Below are positions 11,797-24,440 of a DNA stretch of 64,000 nt, piece by piece. Origin of the DNA: Heligmosomoides polygyrus polygyrus (lineage: Eukaryota; Nematoda; Chromadorea; Rhabditida; Heligmosomidae). The DNA lies in the NCBI GenBank assembly GCA_947396885.1, contig OX377202.1, positions 84,362,408-84,426,407 of the forward strand, written 5' to 3'. Below the pieces are notes generated by a model. The model saw only the letters and a program-made list of their open reading frames with translations. It did no database searches and was not told where the DNA came from. Each line of letters begins with the position of its first letter. Position 1 is the stretch's first letter. Made by a program: the position numbers and the translations under genes.

Positions 11797-12470
11797 TTAT
11801 CGCGCGAGAACGAGATCATCGACTTGCTCAAGCGGGCGCCGGCAGCGTCTCCATTCGTCCCTGTCGCGTGCCAGACTGCTCCAATGGATTCTCCTCGCTC
11901 GATGGACACGAAGAGCGTCATATCGGTCGTTCAGGGTTTTCACGAAGAAGTCGGAGCAACGCTTTGGCGGGCGTCCTGGTATTCTCTTGACATCCCGCGG
12001 AATCCAGTCGGTTACGGCTCTCGTCCAGCGGGTGTCTGCGAAGCGCATTACGTGGCCGGCCCACCTAATCTTAAAACCAACTTGGCCCACGCGACAGCGT
12101 CTCCGATCTTCGAACGTCGGCGAAGCTCGGAACTCCGGAGGCCTTCTCTGACTTGCGTGGGTCGTGTCACTCCATGCATCGTCCTCTCAATTCCACGCTG
12201 CGCGACGCTGATCGCGTGTTCATCCTGCTTTCGTATAGCCCATGTCTCTGAGGCGTATGTTATGGCAGAAAGAACAGTGGAGTTGAGTAGATGGGCATGG
12301 AGTCGAAGGTTCTTCGTCTTCCTCGCGACTTCTTCGACGCTGTTGAAAGCTCCCCAAGCCGCCCGTTTCCTCCTGCTCCGCTCTCGCGCTAGGTCGTATG
12401 AAATAAAATAAAATGGAAAACTTTTGAAATCCAAGAGGTTGGGTAATATCGTGTGAGAGTCTCCCACCAA
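11797..12470 (-). pseudogene. RTE-type non-LTR retrotransposon relic (3' end of reverse-transcriptase ORF)
   Basis: Two overlapping minus-strand frames together give the C-terminal part of an RTE/BovB-like endonuclease-reverse transcriptase. Frame 1 (about 12400-12060) carries SRRKRAAWGAFNSVEEV, TYASETWAIRKQDEHAI and [15 protein letters not shown]. After a frameshift near 12060, frame 2 (12090-11797) carries [37 protein letters not shown] and [13 protein letters not shown]. These are the region after the YADD palm and the conserved tail seen in nematode RTE elements. The endonuclease domain and catalytic core are missing. The copy is 5'-truncated and frameshifted, so it is dead. A second, different fragment lies at 24640-25392. 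Confidence 0.88.
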
Positions 12471-12510
12471 TGAGTCTAGAAGGTCGAGAGCTGATCGGTG
12501 TTCTTTTCAG

Positions 12511-12821
12511 CGGTCGCCTCGAGCCAGTCGCCGCCTCCGCTCTATTCGGACATCGAGAAAGGTGTCATCTTCGACCCTCTCCGCTTGCTGTCCAGCACTG
12601 CGCCCTCGTCGCCGACCAGCCCTGAGGCGCCTCCGCTCACCATCCAGTACCTCTACCCACCGCGGTACGACTCGCCGGCCGTACACAGCAGCGCCGTAGT
12701 CTGCGCCGAGCCGGAGCGGAAAAGTTCGCCGGCCTCCGCCGGTCCGCCGGAGAGCGCTCGTCTCTCAGCTGTCTCGCACCGACAATCCGTCACAGTGATC
12801 CTCGTGAGCGGCTCGTTGTGA
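12511..12821 (+). CDS. Terminal exon of an unidentified Pro/Ser-rich protein
   Basis: A clean acceptor TTCTTTTCAG (12501-12510) is followed by a GC-rich open frame of about 103 codons ending TGA at 12819. It reads ...ASSQSPPPLYSDIEKG, then a Pro/Ser/Ala-rich tail (TAPSSPTSPEAPPLTIQYLY) ending VTVILVSGSL. The frame requires the previous exon to end in phase 1. Base composition is far more GC-rich than the flanks, which suggests real coding sequence under selection or a recent arrival. I cannot find upstream exons in the repeats to the left. No family is recognised; PPPLY could act as a WW-domain ligand, but that is only motif resemblance. Confidence 0.5.
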
Positions 12822-14600
12822 CGCCACGTCGTGTCGTCTGGATGTGACGTCGATGTAACTGGAATCTATTTGTAAGCCGGCCTGACAGCAGAACACGTTT
12901 CGGTCTGCGAATGCGCCTTTGGCCTAATTGGGATTTCTGAAGCGCTGTGCTGCAGCGAAGGTCTCCCTTCTCCTGCAGCTTCCCTGAGTGTAACATACAT
13001 ATCATTTTAGCTGTTATCTCAAGTCGCAATCAGCCCTCCTACTCGCGATTTAAAATTCGATGGAGCATGAAAAAATGCGCATATAGCAGGTACAGCCACC
13101 GAAGTAGCTTGCTTCATGAGCTTGTATGTCCGTTTCATGGAACCTTCCAGCTGGATTAACTACCGGTGTGCATTTAGCGAGTCAGAGTCAGCGGTAGACC
13201 ACATCCAAAAAGTTCGTTATGGCCTTCTCGCTTTCAGAGTACTGCTGACTTCAGTAGTTGCCTAACGTCGCGGACCCCTCCCAAGAACTTTGCAGCCCCC
13301 AATTGTGGCAGGGCATCAGCTCTGCGGTTGAAGCGTCTCGTCTGATCGGGTCATAATCTGGTCACAATGTCAAAAATTCCTCTTTCATAAGTCTGAGACG
13401 GTGCACGTTTTGCAGTAAACTACGGATCGCGCCCGATATCCTAATCGCCTATTCGTTGAAAAGAAGACACGTCCATCGACGTATGAGTAGAGCCGTGTGA
13501 ATAGCTACTTTATTACGCAACCTCACGTTCCATATCGAATGCTCAATCGTTCCGACCGAGAATTCAGGAGTCAACTTTTTGGAAAACCTTAGATGTTCGT
13601 GAATTCCAGGAATTCCATAGGCTCTATCCCTGATGCTCAGGTTCCAATCACAATTCGAATGTGCCTATTGATATTTCGCGGAAGCTGACTGCTCATTCAC
13701 CTAGGTTTCTCTTGAAGTGGTATCGTCTCAGCTTCCAGGACGGTCTCTACGGTCTTGGTGATGTTAGAGCTCATTCCTCTCACGCTTCAGCTAGAGTACG
13801 TATAACTTTGCCACTTCCATCTGTATCTCTTCACTATTCCTTGCTGTTGTATGTATCTGTTTCTTCTTCGCTCTTTCGTTTTCACCTATCGCTCGCAAGG
13901 TCCTCCACTCCTTGACTCATACTTGTGTGACTTTCCTTGTCGGGTCTTGTTCATATTGTCTATTCCATCGCTGTATTGTGTCTCAAGTACCTTCAGTGCA
14001 CAATATTTTTGTTGCACAATAAACTGTTATTCTCGGAACTGGCTTAAATTGGTGCTGACAGGTGGGAAGTTGGGAACCTGTATAACAATTTGTCTCGTCA
14101 TTTCGAAGGTGTAGAGGTAAAGAAGGAATCCAAGAAAATTTGGTAAATGTTCAAGGTCTCGTGTTTATTTGTTCGGTGGGTATGCAGTCTGCATCTCTTC
14201 CTTAGAAAATATTTAATTTGCGGAACTATGTGCTCTCATCACAAAGGTAAAATGAATGATTAAATTCATTTGTAATCAATAGATACGACCTATAGAAGAG
14301 TCATATAATTTGCAGGAATTGCTGAGCGACAACAGATCTACTGCTAAAGGTGCATTAGACAGGCTAAATTCATCACTTATAAGCGGACACCAGTGCTGTC
14401 GAAGAGACGAATTCCGACATCACTGTCGTGTCCTGATATCCTAACGGCAAGTGCGGACCATGCGGTAGGCGGCGGATGAATGCAGCATGCCCCAAACTAG
14501 GAGGGAGTTCACTTGAATCCCCAAAGATGAACGATCAAAGGAGGTCGCTAGGAGAAGTAGGCTCGTGTGCTTCGTAGCTAATCATGGTCCATTTATGTAA
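12822..14600. other. No supported gene
   Basis: Only scattered short frames are present and no domain is recognised. The 13661-13915 plus-strand frame is hydrophobic and Ser-rich, but it lacks supporting splice or codon evidence. Confidence 0.4.
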
Positions 14601-14601
14601 G

Positions 14602-14746
14602 AGGTGCCTTGCAGTCCATTTCTATCTGCAATCTCGGCAGCAAGGCACCTTGCTTTCACAGCGGGTGTAAAGCATTTAGAGAACTATAACACATATAAAT
14701 ATATCAACAAAGAAGGACCGTCAGCAACAGGTGATCTGTTGCTGAC
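14602..14746. repeat. Two adjacent short perfect hairpins
   Basis: Hairpin 1 has arms AGGTGCCTTGC (14602-14612) and GCAAGGCACCT (14640-14650). Hairpin 2 has arms GTCAGCAACAG (14720-14730) and CTGTTGCTGAC (14736-14746) with a 5-nt loop. They lie within an otherwise uninterpreted plus-strand open frame (14604-15011). Confidence 0.75.
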
Positions 14747-15066
14747 CTCAAAGAATCTTGACGGGAATCAGTACATAAGCGTAGTTCTAGCCGACCTTCC
14801 GGACCTAGCCGACATTCCGGGATGGGGCCGTCTCTATTTCACCTTAGGTGCCAAGTTTACGGCGAGGGTGGACTCTCCACTCTCCATCAGGTCATGCATG
14901 AGGTGTGATCAACTAAACACGGTGGCATCATGCCCACCTTTTCTTGTGCGCACACGCCTCACTACGACTTCACTCCAACTGGTCGGTTTCTTTTTATTGC
15001 TTCTAATTTGAGTTCTTATTGTGTTATTGGCGCAGTGGAGTGAGGGAAGGTTCCTGCCGAGGAATG

Positions 15067-15392
15067 GTGAAGTTATCTGGACAGGCGAAAATTTTCTTGC
15101 AGCCTGGCATGTTTCATCATTGCAACACCTTGTAACATTTATCTTTCTTCTTACATTAAAAGCCTGTAATATACCAGGTTTGAATTCATTTAATTTCTAA
15201 ATTTTTCACTTTTCTTTTACATGTTTTTATTATATATTTCTTTTTCATAGTAACAGTCTGATGGGTGAAACTGATTAAGTTAAATTTTATGTTGGTGTAA
15301 AGAAGAAATAATGGAATGTAGAGGTTTTGCAGTGACAAAACGTGTCAGATGAGAACGAGAAATAAAAGCTTGCCTGCCCAGATAACTTCACC
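15067..15392. mobile_element. Small MITE-like element with ~21-bp terminal inverted repeats
   Basis: GGTGAAGTTATCTGGACAGG-C at 15067-15087 and its inverted copy GCCTGCCCAGATAACTTCAC-C at 15372-15392 differ at one position. They bound a 326-bp AT-rich, non-coding interior. No clear target-site duplication was seen. This is consistent with a non-autonomous DNA transposon. Confidence 0.65.
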
Positions 15393-16049
15393 CCCAAGGA
15401 AGCTCAGTGGTAGGTTCATTTACTTCATTTACTATACCTACCATCCTCAAGCTCTCTGGTACTCTTCCCGTCAATATGTGTTAGGTGTGCAGTGATCTGT
15501 TGTGTACAGCCCATTGTTACCAAAAATGCTTCTCGCGCTTCTATTCATTGCTTTTCGCAGGTACGAGAAACGCTGTTCAGCAGGCAGACCATACGACTTA
15601 AGAAAGTCGTAAATAAACTCGTTCACATTGCTCAAATTCGGAACGGAAAACTTGTCCGTACTTTTTTAGGACTCCTTTAACGGCGGCAGTAAGGCTCTTA
15701 GCAATATATAGTCCTATAATAAAGAGGCGAAAAATTGCAAACGTTAAGTGCTATCACATTCCTTTTATGTGCCAAAATCGCCCTATGAATCGCCCTAAAA
15801 TTTATGCAGATCCTACTTTCATATGGAACCGCTAACGTACTTGGTAGTCTGGGTTGGCTAGTTATCTCACCACATTGTTTCCACTCGATTAGGTATTCCG
15901 GGTGCCGTTCTAGTCTGTGACACTGCCGAACGAAAGCACCACATTCTGAATTGGTACTAGTTTTAACATCGATGCCTCATGACATCATCGTCCGTCTGCC
16001 GCGGCCTCGAGCAGCCTCGCTCGCTTCGATGCGAGACTGACAAAAAATC

Positions 16050-16440
16050 GATGTTTATAAAATCGATCGAAATTGATACCATTCGATAGCGCTCTTCATG
16101 CTGAATAGAGCGGTGCAAAAACTCAAATCTGGGCAAGTAAGAGCTCAAGAAACTCTAACCGTTATCTTCCGCCGCTTGAAACTGGGAGCTGAGGCCGAGG
16201 CAGTTCAGGGAGGTGAAGAGTTCAGCGCACGTCATCGTAAAGTACCTTAAACGCTCTCTTAGCCTATGCATTTTAACTCCGTTAGCTCGCCGCGTCGTTC
16301 CGAAGTGGAGCGCCCAAATCGGAAAAAAATGCGTCACAAAAGCCTACCAAACCTACAAGCTGCAACCTGAAAGGTTCCAACTTGACAGAGCTCCGAAAAC
16401 GCACGCGCGTGCAATTTGCGAGCGGTCGCATCTCGATTGA
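16050..16440. repeat. Dispersed repeat family R2
   Basis: It shares AAAAAATGCGTCACGCAAGC-like and AGTACCTTAAACGCTCT-like phrases with about 19320-19640, 20580-21300 and 21290-21620. Copies face both ways. Usually R1 sits beside R2 (16430-16760 here, 18860-19150, 21540-22180), so the two may be halves of one larger element. Confidence 0.6.
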
Positions 16441-16760
16441 AAGGTTCGAATCTGTATGCATTGTTCACGGCGCACTCCAAAGTCTAGCAGGACAGCCTTA
16501 GAGCAATATCTGGGAAGGGCTGCTGGGAATTTTTGATAAAACTCTGCAAGCGCTCACTCTACAGGCTGCCGTGCCCAGTCGATTGATAGGTTCGATTCTA
16601 TAGGCATTGTTCATCGCGCACCCCAAAGGCAAGGTGAACAGCCTTAGAGTAATTCCTTAGTAGGGCGGCAGGAAATTTCTGATAAAACCCCCAAACGCCC
16701 ACTCTACACTGTCGCTCGTTCGCTCCTAAAGCCGCTTTGGAACGCTCCAAAGAGGGTTTT
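16430..16760. repeat. Dispersed repeat R1
   Basis: It carries GTATGCATTGTTCACGGCGC, GGACAGCCTTAGAGCAAT and GATAAAAC...CGCTCACTCTACA in inverted orientation relative to position 1. The cassette is internally duplicated once. Confidence 0.65.
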
Positions 16761-17360
16761 ACGTTTTGAATTTGTTCCATAAAGGTAAAGACTAGTGGAT
16801 TCAATTGAGAGTTCATGGAAGCTTGGCTACAGGAATGGACTGGTTGAGTAGTTACAGTCATCTGTATCTACGAATTAATTTGCTGAACTAAGGTACCTTG
16901 CAAAATTTTGTTTGACTAGCTATAGAAGGGTGTTAAAGATCGTTACGAACAAGTGTGCAGGACCTGAGCTCATTGCCGAGTCATCCCAGTAATATACGAG
17001 AAAATATCGCAAAACCATCTCGGTCATAGCTCCCGACCCCTGTACTCTCGCCTGTTGAGTCGGTGAAGATCCAGCGGGCTCCCGGTCCCCGTCGATCGAT
17101 GCCGCATCACTAGCGTGCACAAGATGAGCGCTGCCTCAGCTGTGGCAATTTGACTACGGCCGAGCTGAACTTTCCTTCTTGGATAGTGAATTTCGAATGC
17201 GTTCAGTATTGGATTCAGTCATCGGTGAGACAGTGGTATCGGCTCCTGCTTCAACGAGTATGTATTTTGACGTGGTAGATCCCCTTGCTGGGGCACAACT
17301 TTCTATTTTTGAAGCTCTGACTCCTTATCATCTCCGGCTTAGTATGTAACCTATGCGCTG

Positions 17361-17640
17361 TCAGCTGTTCGTAATTGATCTACCGGCAATTCTCAACAAG
17401 TGTGGGCAAGAATGACTGGAGATGAAAAGGAGACAACGCCGAGACTGGGGAAGGGAAAGAGTTCCAACGGTCGTCTTCACTGTACTACTCTCCAACGAGA
17501 ATGAGTCATCGCGGTCTCTAGGCTGGCCATTCGCAAGGTGAGAAGTCCAACGGTTTGTCTCCAGTGTGAGCATCGATAAGAGAACTGTTCGGCCTGACAT
17601 TCTGTTCGTTCTCCTGTCCTAGAAGATGGCCGCTGACAGG
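17361..17640 (-). pseudogene. Possible decayed C2H2 zinc-finger gene fragment
   Basis: On the minus strand one frame reads SSLIDAHTGDKPLDFSPCEW, which resembles the H-TGEKP linker and following Cys of a C2H2 finger. A neighbouring frame then reads ...LETAMTHSRW, like the next His-containing segment. Frame changes and stops separate them. If the reading is right, this is a broken zinc-finger gene. The match is short and could be chance. Confidence 0.3.
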
Positions 17641-17929
17641 GGTTGCGCACCGTCGTGCTCTCTTATATTCCACAAAGATCCTCATTAGACCTTTCTAGCG
17701 TGGCTCAAAGAAATATGATTGTGTGTGCACTTTGAAATAAGATAACAATTGTTTCTGTATCCAGCAAATTAAAGTAAAAGTAAGTTAAAGCAAGGTTATA
17801 AATTTTCAAAAAGTGTTGGGTTTAATTTAGAAGGTATTCAAATTGGTTTGCAAGGCGATGATTTTAAAATCATTCAGTTTGCTCTGAAAATACCAAACAA
17901 AATAAAATGGTTTTCATAATTTCAACACA

Positions 17930-18640
17930 ATATATATGTATATATATGTATATATAATACTCTATAATAACGCGCTAAGCGATGAGTCATACTATCGATC
18001 GGCCCCACCGCAGAAAATAGCGGGGGAAAAATGGGGAACATTACGACACGAAAATAGCGAAAAATATCTCGACGACTTCTCCCTGCCTGGGAACTTCGGC
18101 CGTGAAGCAATCGAGGTCGCTGAACACGAATCTGAAGTTTGTTATTGAAGTACTGATCGCCAACAATCGCTATTGATCAAATTACGGTGCGGGAAAGTTG
18201 CGGAAAATACGTAGACGCCTTATACATGTCTGGAAACTTCAGCCCTGGGGTAGTCGAAGTCGCACAACACGAATCTGAAGTTCGTTTTTGGAGTACGATC
18301 ACCGTCAATCGAAACTGATTACGTGGCGCATAAAAAAACAGGGGAAAATACCCAGACGCCTTCTACGTGTCAGGCGATTTAGAAGACGTGCGGAATACGT
18401 CGCATGACGTGCCTGGGACTCAGAAGACGTGTCAATGACGTCACTCAACGTGTTTGGGGATTATAGTAGAATTCTTCGTCGGCTAAGGGTGGATCATTGA
18501 GGGATACCATACCGCTAATGGAGGACCATTTCACTAAGGGAGGATCATTAGTGAGGAACCAATAGATCGCCCTATCTCATACTAAGGCCTTTTGTAGTCC
18601 TGGGTAAGGAAAAAAGCTGTACAACTAGCTTGATGTGATT
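17930..18640. repeat. Foldback repeat family F, partial copy
   Basis: It shares the AACACGAATCTGAAGTTCG, CGAAAATAGCGAAAAATA and CCAGACGCCTTCT phrases and the CGCTAAGCGATGAGTCAT end with the large element at 30039-33348. A (TATA)n microsatellite at 17931-17958 adjoins it. Confidence 0.8.
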
Positions 18641-18859
18641 GTCCTTAGCTTACAATACCGCTTGGCAGCACGGTCAAAAGTGGGTGAAAAAACGCAAAAA
18701 TAGCGTCGCAAAGCGTCACATGCTCATAACTCCTTCAGTTTTAGGTTTTTTGAAAAAAGGTTGGTACTACTCGATCCATCTCTTCGAAATCTACACATAC
18801 ATGTAAACAACCTTACCGGAACACCCATATTTTCGCCGTGGTGGTCCAAAGTTGACTGG

Positions 18860-19150
18860 AGGGGCTTTTGCGATTAGAGCAGTTTATTTCTCATGACATG
18901 CGTGCTTTCGGAGTATCTCAAGCATGGCGTACATTGCCAGTGATCTGCCATGCCAGGAATGCCCCGAGAGTGAGCCGTACACAATGCTACAGAGTCGAAT
19001 CTTCCAATCGAGGGGGGGGGACAGCTTGTAGATTGAGTGTTTGGAGAGTTTTGTCAAAAAAATTGCAGCCGCCCTAGTCAGGAGTTGCTCTACGGCTGTC
19101 CAAAGAGCTTTGGAGGGCGCCGTGAACAATGCATACAGATTTAGAGAAAG
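18860..19150. repeat. Dispersed repeat R1
   Basis: It contains GGGGGGACAGCTTGTAGA, GTCAAAAAAATTGCAGCCGC and the CAATGCATACAGA landmark, in the same orientation as position 1. Confidence 0.65.
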
Positions 19151-19319
19151 CGCGGAGATCTTCTGCCGTTGTTGCGTCAAATTGCACGCGGGGGCGTCTT
19201 CGGAGCACAATAACTCTGTCATGTTCGAATCGTTTCGGCTGATACTTATGGGTATTGTAGGCAGTAGAACGGTCTATTAGAAAGCTAAAGCAGAATGGCT
19301 TACCTTAGGAGGGGACAAT

Positions 19320-21620
19320 GTTACAGCCGTGCGAATATGCAGGTGAGGCTTGCGTGACGCATTTTTCCGATTTCGGTGGACCACTGCGAGAAGACGCGGA
19401 GAGCTCCCAAAATGCGTATGCGAACAGAGCGTTTAAGGCACTTTACGGTGACAGGCTCAGCTCTTCTCAGCTGCCTAAACTGCCTTAGCCCAATCTGCCA
19501 TTTTAGGGCGGCGACCTTAGCGGTTGAAGTTTCCTGCACTCTTACTCGCCCATATTTAGGTTTCAGACACTCCCAGTTACAACGTTTTGTTCATAACGAA
19601 AGGCTCTATCGAATGGTGTCACTCTCGACCAATTAAAAAAAAACGATTTCCAATTTCAAAATGCGCGGACGATGACGCAATCGCAAACCGGTATTTTCGA
19701 AATTGGCCAAATTTTCCCGTGCAAATTTCGTCCAAAAATCATCTAGGGGTTAATTGGGGCGCTGATTACGAACCGACGTTCGTTTTTGAAAATTCCGCCG
19801 ACTTCAGCAATTTACTCCACGTTTGAGGGTGGTCGGGGGTTCCTACTTTAGGTGTCTCCCGGAGTTACGGTATCGGTCCCCCGCCGCCGCCCCCGATTAC
19901 GGTAGCGTGGCGATGTTGATGAGCCCGCCTTCGACGAGCTATAACGGATTAACAGAGTAGACTGTGCACAGCGGAGCAAACTTTCCGTCGTAGGGTGGTG
20001 ATCGAGGACTTTAGTCGTTTTTTGCCCTGCTTTCTTTTTACATTTCTGGTATTCATAAGCTATGGGGTGTTGACTGACACCTGGGGGAGGGGGATTCGCC
20101 TTATAATACACTTTAGCGAAGGCAACAAAGACTGAATTAGCCACATCAGCTTGAGCTCATGAGTCTGAGGTGATCGTAATCAATAAATTTAGGCTTCGCG
20201 GTTCATGACTGTAAGTAAGTGCTGTCAGTTTCTCAGTTGAATCAAACTAAGTACTCCCTCAATTTAGACGCTAAAGGAGTTCCGAACGCGGCAAAAAGCT
20301 GCTCCTCAAAGTGGGCTAGAGAATGAGATGGCGCTACTGGAGGAGAGCTCAACTAAAGAGAGTCATCATACTCACAGAGAGAATCACCGAGCTAGAAATG
20401 ACCTCTCCAAAGCAGCAATGCGCGCACTGCTCAACTCGCCTCATCTCGTAGAGAAATCACGTGCGAGGCGGGTGCGACACTCGGTCAGGCTACGGTAGTC
20501 GAGCGCATCGCTCCGCCTTCTACAGTAGTGGAAGACACCTAACGTAACGTATCCGTGGTCGGGTCAGGATCGCCGATCACCCTCAGTTGTCGGTATGAGC
20601 GGTCTCCTGCCGTAATCGTCCAAATGTACTCCGGCATCGTGTTCGGCACCTCGAATAATCCCCGACCCTATACGAATTTTGAGCAAAATCAATGATCCTG
20701 ACCCGACCACACCCTGTTCGCGTACGCATTTTAGAGCCGTTGGCTACCCGCGTCTTCACGCAGTGGTCCACCGAAATAGGAAAAAAAAATGCGTCACGCA
20801 AGCCTCACCTGCATATTTGCACCGCTGTAACATTGCCCCCTTCTAAGCTAAGCCATTCTGCTTAAGTGTTCTAATAAACCGTTCTAGTGCCTACGATACC
20901 CACAAGTTGCCGCAGAAAATATTCGAACTTGACAGAGTTATTGTGCTCCGAACACGCCTGCGCTTGCAATTTGGCGCAACAACGGCAGACGCTCTCCGCG
21001 CTGTTTCTCGCCCAGATTACAGTTTTTCCCATCCTAAATAACACTATTCAATTCAGCATGAAGCGCTCTATCGAATGGTATCAAGCATGGCTCAACTCGA
21101 AGGCATCGATTTTTCGATGACGTCGTCGTCCTTTCGCTGCGGCCCTCGATGCTAAGCAGTCAAAAAATTGATGTTTCCAAAATCGGTCGAAATCGATATC
21201 GTTCGATAGTGCTTTTCATGCTGAACGGAACGGTGCCATTGCGAGTGTCGATGACTCAAATGTGGACGAGTAGAAGCGCAAGAAGCTCTAACCGCTAGCT
21301 TTCGCTGCTCTAAAACGATAGCCGAGGCTAAGGCAGTTTAGGAAGCTGAAGAGCTGTGAACACGTCTTCGTAAAGTACCTTAAGCGCTCTGTATGAGTAC
21401 ACATTTTAAGGCCGTTAGCTTGCCGCGTCGTCTCGCTGTCGTCCACGGAAATCGGAAAAAAATGCGTCACGCAAGCCTCACCTGCATTTTCGCACCACTA
21501 TAACATTGCCCCCTCCTAAGCTAAACCATTCTAATTTGGCTTACTAACAGAACGCTCGACTGCCTGCAAAACCTACAAGCTGCAGCCTGAAAAGTTCCAA
21601 CTTGACAGAGCTCTTGCGCT
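19320..21620. repeat. Cluster of R2 repeat copies
   Basis: Several R2 copies occur here (about 19320-19640, 20690-21120 and 21290-21620). They alternate orientation and share CACGCAAGCCTCACCTGCAT and TAACATTGCCCCC phrases. No convincing gene is seen between them. A GC-rich segment at 19845-20145 has an open frame but no recognisable domain. Confidence 0.6.
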
Positions 21621-22180
21621 CCGAACACGTCCGTGCGTGCAATTTGCAAGCGGCCGCCCCCTCGATTTAAAGGTTCGCTTCTGTATGCATTGTTCACGGC
21701 GCACTCCAAAGGCTCGCTGGACAGCCTTAGAGCAACTCTTGAGTAGGACGGCTGAAAATTTCTGATAAGTCTCCCCAAACGCTCCGTTTACAAGCTGTCC
21801 CCCCTCCCCCCCCCCCCCCCCCATCAATTGAAAGGTTCTCTCTGTACGCATTGTACACTGCGCACGCCAAAGTTTTGCTGGACAGATTGGAGCTAATCCT
21901 GAGTGGGGTGGCTGGAAATTTCTGATAGCATTCTCCAAACGGTTCGAAATAGTCTTGAGTATTTCGCATTTCCCAGTTAGGGAAGAGAAGCGCAGTGGAC
22001 ATGCGCTCGCCCACTCGATTGATAGGTTCGATTCTGTGTGCATTGCGCACGGCGCACTCTCGGGGCATTCCTGGCATGGCAGAGCATTGGCAACGTACGC
22101 CATGCTTGAGATACTCCAAAAGCACGCATGTCCTGGAAATGAGCTGCTCTAATCGCAAAAGCCCCTCCCCCAGTCAATTT
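21540..22180. repeat. Dispersed repeat R1, duplicated cassette
   Basis: Two successive R1-like cassettes are present, separated by a C-run at about 21800-21825, followed by a GCATTCCTGGCATGGCAGAG phrase shared with 18940-18965. Confidence 0.6.
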
Positions 22181-22370
22181 TGGACTACTCACAGCGAAAA
22201 CATGGGTGTTCCGGTAAAGTTTTACACATGTTTGTGTAAATTTCGAGGAGGCGAATCGAATAGTCTAACCTTTTTTCAAAAAAAAATTAAAACTGAAGGA
22301 GTTATGAGCATGCGACGCTTTGCGAGCTATTTTTGCGTTTTTTCGCCCACTTTTGGCCGTGCGCCGTGAG

Positions 22371-22800
22371 CGGTATTGTAGTGATACTACAATACCGCGC
22401 GAAGCGCACAAGTGCGAGCCACGCCGATAGGCGTGACGGAGCACTTGTATCTACTCTGTAATAACGCGCAAAGCTATGAGTCATCCCATCGAGCGGCGGC
22501 GTCGCAGAAATTAGGGGGGAGAAATAGGTGTGTAAAATGGGAGAGGGGGGAAATAGGTGTGGAAAATGGGGGGGAGGGGGGGGGGGGAATGGTGCGCGGG
22601 GAAATTGCGACACGAAAATAGCGAAAAATACCCAGACGGCTTCTCCCTGCCTGGGAACTTCGGCCTGGGGCAATCGAGGTCGCTGAACACGAATCTGAAG
22701 TTTGTTTTTGAAGTAATGATCGCCACCAATCGCTACTGATCAAATTACAGTGCGGGAAAATTGCGGAAAATGCGTAGACGCCTTCTACCTGCCTGCAGGG
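22371..22800. repeat. Foldback repeat family F, partial copy with terminal hairpin
   Basis: It starts with a perfect hairpin CGGTATTGTAGT/ACTACAATACCG (22371-22397) next to the family end GCGTGACGGAGCACT. The body carries the family phrases AACACGAATCTGAAGTTTG and CGAAAATAGCGAAAAATA, plus a long G-run at about 22569-22591. Confidence 0.8.
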
Positions 22801-22879
22801 GAGGGGTGCGTTCGTATCGGCTGGTTGTAGGCGCCGCGGCCACGCGCCCAGGTGGACATACCTGAGGCATCATTCTCCT

Positions 22880-23190
22880 GCTCGCCGTCTCTTCTCATGC
22901 AGCAGTGACATCCGTCGCGCGCGCGGCTAACAACGGCCCGACTGAGGCCGTCGTCGCCGGCCCCACGACGGCGGCCGGACCGACGATCGGAATGCGCAGG
23001 TTGACCAGATCTGCTGGAACTGCAATCAATAGGATGTTCAGAGGGTTTACAAAAAGGTGCAAAGATACATGTTGGAGTGAAACAAATAGCTCTACAGCAG
23101 AATTTCGAGCTCTATCTAATGAGCTCTGCCTCAAGCTTATCAATGCTACCTTTGATGAGATATTCTTCAAATTCAAAACTGTAGGATAAT
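22880..23190. other. GC-rich island with a possible coding exon
   Basis: The segment 22880-23010 is conspicuously GC-rich. Minus strand: an acceptor-like TTGATTGCAG is followed by ADLVNLRIPIVGPAAVVGPA-type sequence to a stop at 22895. Plus strand: a 94-codon frame starts at 22905. The two overlap and at most one is real. No family is recognised. Confidence 0.3.
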
Positions 23191-24219
23191 TCTTCGCAAA
23201 CCTTCGACGAAGCTGTGAAGGGTATATTTCCAGGCTAGAATTTCACACAGAATTTAACTACGTCGTCTAAATACCCTCTAGAAGAGCTCTTTTTTTGAAG
23301 AAAAAATTGTGTGTATCACCCCGTTGAGGACATGTCTCCAAGCCAACATTCTACGCAGAATTCAATTACGAATTTCATGTTCGCAAATACAGTGTCTCAA
23401 AAATTAAGTCTCAAAAAGTTATCATCTTTAAAACACTGTTTGAAAGATGATCTTCTCCGAGTAGAGGTACTCAAGAGCGTGATGGCTCATATGAAAGCTT
23501 AAGAAAGTAGACATTTTCCGACAAATGGGCGGTACGGATTGCGCCATGCACTCGTCTGAAACTTTGCATTTTATACTCGATTGATTGTTTTCGCTTGAAT
23601 GATTGTTATAATCTCTCCACAAAGTGGCAGTTTCGATTGATGTGAGCTTGTTTAAAGGTTCGAAGGGTAAAAACACGCTACGGCTTGCGAAGAATGCAGG
23701 GTATCCTAAAAAATCACGTACTATTTGAGTGGTTCTAACATTGGTACTAGTGACGCTTGTGAAGATGTTTGACACTCACATGAAAGCACAGGGTAGAGAA
23801 ATTTCTGTGGCGTGGAAATAGTCAAGATTGCGCCATGCTCCCGCCTGGAACATTGCATTTCAGACTCTATTGATTCTGCATGGGCTTACTGCTTGTTTTC
23901 CTGTTACTACTTGGCCACACTAACCTGTGCTGTGCCTCTTTTAACCTTTAGAATTTGAAAGTCACGTGAAAGATACGTGTCGTGTGAGTTTATTGACCGC
24001 ACAATTTATCGCTTTCGCTATTGCTCTCTGCATATCTACGCCCATAACAAGAATTAGACCTGGCTCTAGGCTTTTCTTCGATGAACGGTGTTTATCCTGA
24101 AGTCCCACTGGAAGTTCGAAAACACCGTCGAAGTGCATAGGCGATTCAGCTACTTCACTATATAGTACATTCACAGAAGTAATGAACGGCGGTAAGCAAG
24201 AATTGATTAATAAACATGT

Positions 24220-24440
24220 GTGAATGTCGCTGAACACGGATCTGAAGTTTATTTTTTATGTAACGTTCGCCTTTAATCATTACTAATCAAATTACGTGGC
24301 GCGAAATTAGTGGAAATACCTAGACGTCTTCTACGTGCCGGGAATTGAGAAGACATGCGGTGTACATCGCATGACGTGTCTGAGACTCAGAAGTCGAGCC
24401 AAAGACATCGCTCAACGTGTATGAGGATCAGGGGTGGGCG
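24220..24440. repeat. Foldback repeat family F, fragment
   Basis: It shares GCTGAACACGGATCTGAAGTT, AATACCTAGACGTCTTCTACG-like and CGCATGACGTG phrases with the other family F copies. An A-rich ACAGAAAA simple repeat follows at about 24465-24560. Confidence 0.7.

Noticed and set aside
17931..17958. TATA-rich run as promoter
   Set aside because: A simple TATA microsatellite with no gene downstream.
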